Source of the DNA: Pelagibacteraceae bacterium AG-325-J13
GTDB taxonomy: Bacteria; Pseudomonadota; Alphaproteobacteria; Pelagibacterales; Pelagibacteraceae
Direction: 5' to 3'
NCBI GenBank assembly: GCA_003282835.1
Contig: QBYL01000001.1
Span: forward strand, 186,001 to 250,000
Length of the DNA stretch: 64,000 bases
Positions 61,688 through 64,000 of the stretch are shown in pieces. The position numbers and the translations under genes were made by a program. The notes beneath the pieces are model-generated. The model was not told the DNA's origin. It saw nothing but the letters and a program-made list of their open reading frames with translations, and made no database searches. Every line of letters begins with the position of its first letter. Position 1 is the first letter of the stretch.

Positions 61688-62373
61688 TGAAAAAACTTTT
61701 AGCGATCGTGGTTCTGGGTTTTTTATTAGTTAGCTGTGTTCAAAATATTTCAGATTTCAATAAAAAAAGTTGGCAGACTAGAATAGCTATTATTGATAGT
61801 AGAGATGTGCAAACTAATCTTTTTGATAATGATAAATTTAATATTTATCTAGGTACCAATGCTGATTGGGACGAAAAATATCAGAATTATGCTTATGAAA
61901 TTAATCCTTCAAATCCCAACAACAATCCGCTTAAAGTAGTAGCAAAAGAGCAATGCAAAAGAATTTTTAACTCTGATAATCCAAAAAAAATTGAAGTATA
62001 TGAACCGACAAGAAAAGTTATCAAAGAAAAAAAGTTTTATTATAAAAGATACACAAAATTTAAATGTGAAAATCCTCAACCAAGATCTGTGAAAAAAGAT
62101 AACAAATCTTCATCTGTAGCTGTATCGAATAATACTTTATCAAGAACTTTCAATTGTTCTTATTCAGGTGGAACATCAAAAATAAAAATAAGAGGAGCCA
62201 CTGCTGCCGAAACTACCTCAGCAGGCGTTCTGATAACTTATTCTAATGTGAACTTGAGTGATAAAGGTGCATTTTCTTTAAGTGGATCTTCTAAAGATAC
62301 ACGGGCATGGTTTATTGGTGCAGCATCCTTTCTATTATTAGATATTCAAACAATACCAGCTCGGTGTGATTAA
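61687..62373 (+). CDS. Lipoprotein, hypothetical (cassette 2 cargo)
   Basis: 228 aa. Signal peptide 'MKKLLAIVVLGFLLVS' ends at lipobox LVS-C with Cys17, so Lgt would modify it. The body has no recognised domain; the last ~85 residues ('RTFNCSYSGGTSKIKIRGATAAETTSAG' region) are beta-rich with Cys near residues 160 and 227. It is the third of three genes joined by TAATG overlaps, a tight operon. The first 35 bases match those of the hydrolase gene at 57954 exactly, including synonymous sites. Confidence 0.7.
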   Translation: MKKLLAIVVLGFLLVSCVQNISDFNKKSWQTRIAIIDSRDVQTNLFDNDKFNIYLGTNADWDEKYQNYAYEINPSNPNNNPLKVVAKEQCKRIFNSDNPKKIEVYEPTRKVIKEKKFYYKRYTKFKCENPQPRSVKKDNKSSSVAVSNNTLSRTFNCSYSGGTSKIKIRGATAAETTSAGVLITYSNVNLSDKGAFSLSGSSKDTRAWFIGAASFLLLDIQTIPARCD

Positions 62374-62387
62374 TTTTCTTTTCTCAC

Positions 62388-62404
62388 TGTGCCCTATGTG
62401 TGCC
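62388..62404 (+). repeat. Arm-type direct-repeat pair before R4
   Basis: TGTGCC at 62388 and at 62399 (11-bp pitch), starting exactly 64 bases before the R4 core, the same distance as the pair before R5. Confidence 0.55.
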
Positions 62405-62451
62405 CAAAATAAAAAAAATTGTGAATTAATAAGTGTTAACGCCAATACGCA

Positions 62452-62582
62452 GGGGCGTTCTGTTGCCAGGTGCCCTTAACCTTATAACGTTATACAACAA
62501 TTCTAGATCATAAAAAACCGCTATTTCTTTGCTGGGTGAGTCCGTATTGTGTCCAACAATATTGCGAGTTATGATGAGTCCA
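62452..62582 (+). repeat. R4: tmRNA-tail repeat plus conserved leader
   Basis: 24-base core identical to R3 and the tmRNA tail; leader with GAGTCC/GTGTCC at 62538/62549. The next ATG is again 131 bases from the repeat start. It separates cassette 2 from cassette 3 and has arm pairs on both sides. Confidence 0.9.
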
Positions 62583-63119
62583 ATGAATGAAGAATTTTAT
62601 CCTTTTATAGCTTTTTTTTTAATTATTTTAGGTTGGATATTTTATTTAAATTTGGGAAATAAATATACTAATAATCAAAAGTTTTTTAAAAAGGGTCAAA
62701 ACTTTAAAGATGATTTTGGTGAATACTTTGTTGAAGATATAAAAAAACTAGTCAAGCACGTTGAAATGTTACCAAAAAAAAACCAGATTAATATTTATGA
62801 ATATGTATTAGCAGAACTAGGTAGGTATACAAAAGAAACAGCTAAGCTAAGTTCAGCTAGAAAAGCTGACAAAGTCTATAAAAAGTATCTTTTAGATGCA
62901 GGAAAATTAAGAAGAAAAAATACAGATTTTGATTTAACGTATAAAAATCCAAAATGGCTATCCGTCACCATTTTTGAAAGTTTGTTAAGATCAGAGTCAA
63001 ACAAAATGTCATTTAATAATGGAGCTAAAATAAGAAAATATCTATTTTTAAAAATGAAAAACCTAATTCCTAATAATCATAACTTAAAAATTTTTTTAAG
63101 AATCAACAATATTAAATAA
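62583..63119 (+). CDS. Hypothetical membrane-anchored protein (cassette 3 cargo)
   Basis: 178 aa from the ATG at 62583, at the fixed position after R4; an in-frame ATG lies 12 bases upstream. One N-terminal membrane segment (YPFIAFFLIILGWIFYLNL) and a basic helical cytoplasmic domain ('EYFVEDIKKLVKHVEMLPKKNQINIYEYVLAELG' region near residues 47-80). No family recognised; very lysine-rich. Confidence 0.65.
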   Translation: MNEEFYPFIAFFLIILGWIFYLNLGNKYTNNQKFFKKGQNFKDDFGEYFVEDIKKLVKHVEMLPKKNQINIYEYVLAELGRYTKETAKLSSARKADKVYKKYLLDAGKLRRKNTDFDLTYKNPKWLSVTIFESLLRSESNKMSFNNGAKIRKYLFLKMKNLIPNNHNLKIFLRINNIK

Positions 63120-63156
63120 AAAAACTTTTAGTGAAAGTTAAAAATTTAAACTAAAT

Positions 63157-63173
63157 TGTGCCACTAACGTGCC
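63157..63173 (+). repeat. Arm-type direct-repeat pair without a core
   Basis: TGTGCC at 63157 and CGTGCC at 63168, 11-bp pitch. No tmRNA-tail core follows within 100 bases. Upstream, 63120-63133 reads AAAAAACTTTTAG, matching the shared signal-peptide start. Probably a fossil cassette junction. Confidence 0.4.
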
Positions 63174-63208
63174 ATGAAATAGACCCTAATAAATTCAATG
63201 ATAGATGA

Positions 63209-63580
63209 GTGAAAAGAATCCTCTTATTAATTTTAATATTATTTCCATCAATAGTTTATGCAGATTTGGGATTAAATATTTATTGTCTTAATATTAAAAC
63301 AGTTTTAGGAGAAAAGCATGAACCGCTTCATTTTAAACTTGATGTGGTTTCTTTCCAGTATTTTGATAAAAATAAGAATAAATTTCAAACAATAGGCGTG
63401 GATAAATTAGAAGTTGGCAAAGATTATTTTTTTGCAAGACTTCCAGATTATGAATTAGGTTTTCAAACTACCAAGTTTGATGGAGTAGACGCTAGAATGA
63501 TGATGTCTAAATATGATTATAAGAATGATAAATTTTTAGATCATTATGCGTGCACTCCTCAAAAAGGCTATATAGATTAA
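63209..63580 (+). CDS. Small secreted protein, hypothetical (cassette 3 cargo)
   Basis: 123 aa with GTG start at 63209; no better start fits the signal peptide 'MKRILLLILILFPSIVYA'. The mature part begins DLGLNIYCLNIKT and has Cys at both ends ('IYCLN', 'YACTPQ'), which could form a disulfide. No family recognised. Confidence 0.65.
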   Translation: MKRILLLILILFPSIVYADLGLNIYCLNIKTVLGEKHEPLHFKLDVVSFQYFDKNKNKFQTIGVDKLEVGKDYFFARLPDYELGFQTTKFDGVDARMMMSKYDYKNDKFLDHYACTPQKGYID

Positions 63581-63589
63581 AAACAACCA

Positions 63590-63688
63590 GTGATAAAATT
63601 AATTAAAAGCTTTTTCTTATCAATTTTTCTCTCAATTTTTATTGGATTTATTTTAGCTTTTATCCTCTTCACTGTGACACCAGTGTGA
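63590..63688 (+). CDS. 32-aa hydrophobic peptide, hypothetical (GTG start)
   Basis: A GTG-started frame encoding one long hydrophobic stretch (FFLSIFLSIFIGFILAFILF). Its 3' end is made of the arm-type repeats at 63673/63684, so it may be an accident of AT-rich sequence. No Shine-Dalgarno. Confidence 0.3.
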   Translation: MIKLIKSFFLSIFLSIFIGFILAFILFTVTPV

Positions 63689-63689
63689 C
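63673..63689 (+). repeat. Arm-type direct-repeat pair before the tmRNA tail
   Basis: TGTGAC at 63673 and 63684 (11-bp pitch), starting 64 bases before the tmRNA-tail core, the same distance as the pair before R4. Confidence 0.55.
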
Positions 63690-63736
63690 CACTTTTTTAA
63701 AAATTATTGTTTAACCGGAGTTTTGAGTCTTTTGAA

Positions 63737-63761
63737 GGGGCGTTCTGTTGCCAGGTGCCCC
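63737..63761. repeat. R5: tmRNA 3'-tail core (presumed attachment site)
   Basis: The 3' end of the tmRNA coding piece itself. GGGGC...GCCCC ends can pair. It is copied at 57823, 60934 and 62452, so it is the likely attB core of elements integrating in ssrA. Confidence 0.85.
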
Positions 63762-64000
63762 AAACCCCGTTACTTAATTAACAAAGTTAATTAAGCTGCA
63801 AGTGCATAACTTTCGTTAGCATTTGTGAATTGGCCCGTTACGTCGGAACCATCTCGTACGAAAGAATAGCTTTTAGACACCCGTCGATCCTAATTCACCC
63901 CCAAAAATTTTAATGGTGGAGGTGGTGGGTACTGCCCCCACGTCCGTGATGTTTATTACGAAATTCGTTTATCGTCATAGCTGGTAAAACCAACAATTCA
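63737..64000 (-). ncRNA. ssrA: Two-piece (permuted) tmRNA, acceptor piece at window edge
   Basis: Rescues stalled ribosomes by adding a degradation tag. Read on the minus strand, the acceptor piece ends at 63914 with CCA, an 11-base loop (63903-63913) is removed, and the coding piece starts at 63902. The two pieces pair as GGGGGTG/CACCTCC with the G3-U70 alanine identity pair. The T-arm is GTGGG-GGCAGTA-CCCAC, as in other alphaproteobacterial tmRNAs. The tag frame is 63820-63791 and reads ANESYALAA-stop; its stop lies in a perfect 10-bp hairpin (63773-63795). The coding piece ends near 63737. The 5' end of the acceptor piece is at or beyond the window edge. Confidence 0.94.

Noticed and set aside
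57823-62582. R2-R4 as integron attC sites
   Set aside because: The shared core is the tmRNA tail and the leader sits before the gene; attC sites follow the gene and have R'/R'' ends (RYYYAAC/GTTRRRY) that are not seen, and no intI is present.
57399-63761. R1-R5 as a CRISPR array
   Set aside because: Repeats are 1.2-3.1 kb apart, separated by genes, with no short spacers, and no cas genes are present.
63860-64000. Unusual tmRNA T-loop (GGCAGTA) as a sign of decay
   Set aside because: The same loop type is known in alphaproteobacterial two-piece tmRNAs, and the acceptor stem with G3-U70, CCA, tag and hairpins are all intact.

Overview
The window is a very AT-rich, tightly packed stretch of an alphaproteobacterial chromosome. 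It most resembles the SAR11 clade (Pelagibacterales). The evidence is: start/stop overlaps between most neighbours, very short intergenic gaps, Lys/Asn/Ile-rich proteins, a two-piece (permuted) alphaproteobacterial tmRNA, and the lgt-MidA-PgeF, dnaG-rpoD, PetP-PetR and mla gene neighbourhoods. The species assignment is inference; no database was consulted.

Layout. 1-3.1 kb: start of prs, then pgeF, a MidA-type methyltransferase and lgt (all minus). 3.1-5.8 kb: ubiK-like gene and a MarR/OmpR/EnvZ-type regulatory operon. 5.8-16.9 kb: ilvE, pgsA, uvrC, folB plus an SDR reductase, uvrB, an aspartate aminotransferase, trxB, and an ELM1-family/2OG-oxygenase pair. 17-25.7 kb: carAB (minus), then YqeY-like gene, dnaG, rpoD and a CAU tRNA (plus). 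25.8-28 kb: mlaA-mlaC and an AmiD-type amidase. 28.0-28.4 kb: RNase P RNA. 28.45-49.8 kb: one long division/cell-wall cluster, mraZ-ftsZ-rsmH-ftsL-ftsI-murEF(fused)-mraY-murD-ftsW-murG-murC-murB-ddl-ftsQ-ftsA-lpxC-bamD-ligA. It starts from a recognisable promoter whose -10 is overlapped by three MraZ boxes. ftsZ is in second position instead of after ftsA, murE and murF are one gene, and FtsA has lost recognisable ATP-binding motifs. 49.8-57.3 kb: aminopeptidase P, UvrD, an AsmA-like protein, fumC, a MazG-like protein and a DUF805 protein.

57.4-64 kb is an accessory region ending at the tmRNA gene (ssrA, minus strand, running off the right edge). The last ~25 bases of the tmRNA coding piece recur upstream as four direct repeats (57399 diverged; 57823, 60934, 62452 near-perfect; 63737 is the tmRNA itself). 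Three copies carry the same leader, and each puts an ATG exactly 131 bp after the repeat start. Pairs of short direct repeats with 11-bp pitch lie at fixed distances on both sides of the repeats, as arm-type integrase sites would. I read this as a tandem array of three small cargo cassettes integrated at ssrA. Cargo is mostly secreted, membrane or unknown proteins: an exported alpha/beta hydrolase, an autotransporter-like protein, a lipoprotein and small membrane proteins. No integrase is visible, so the cassettes look non-autonomous. Two cargo genes that are otherwise unrelated share an identical 35-nt 5' end encoding a signal peptide. This array is the most likely undescribed system in the window.
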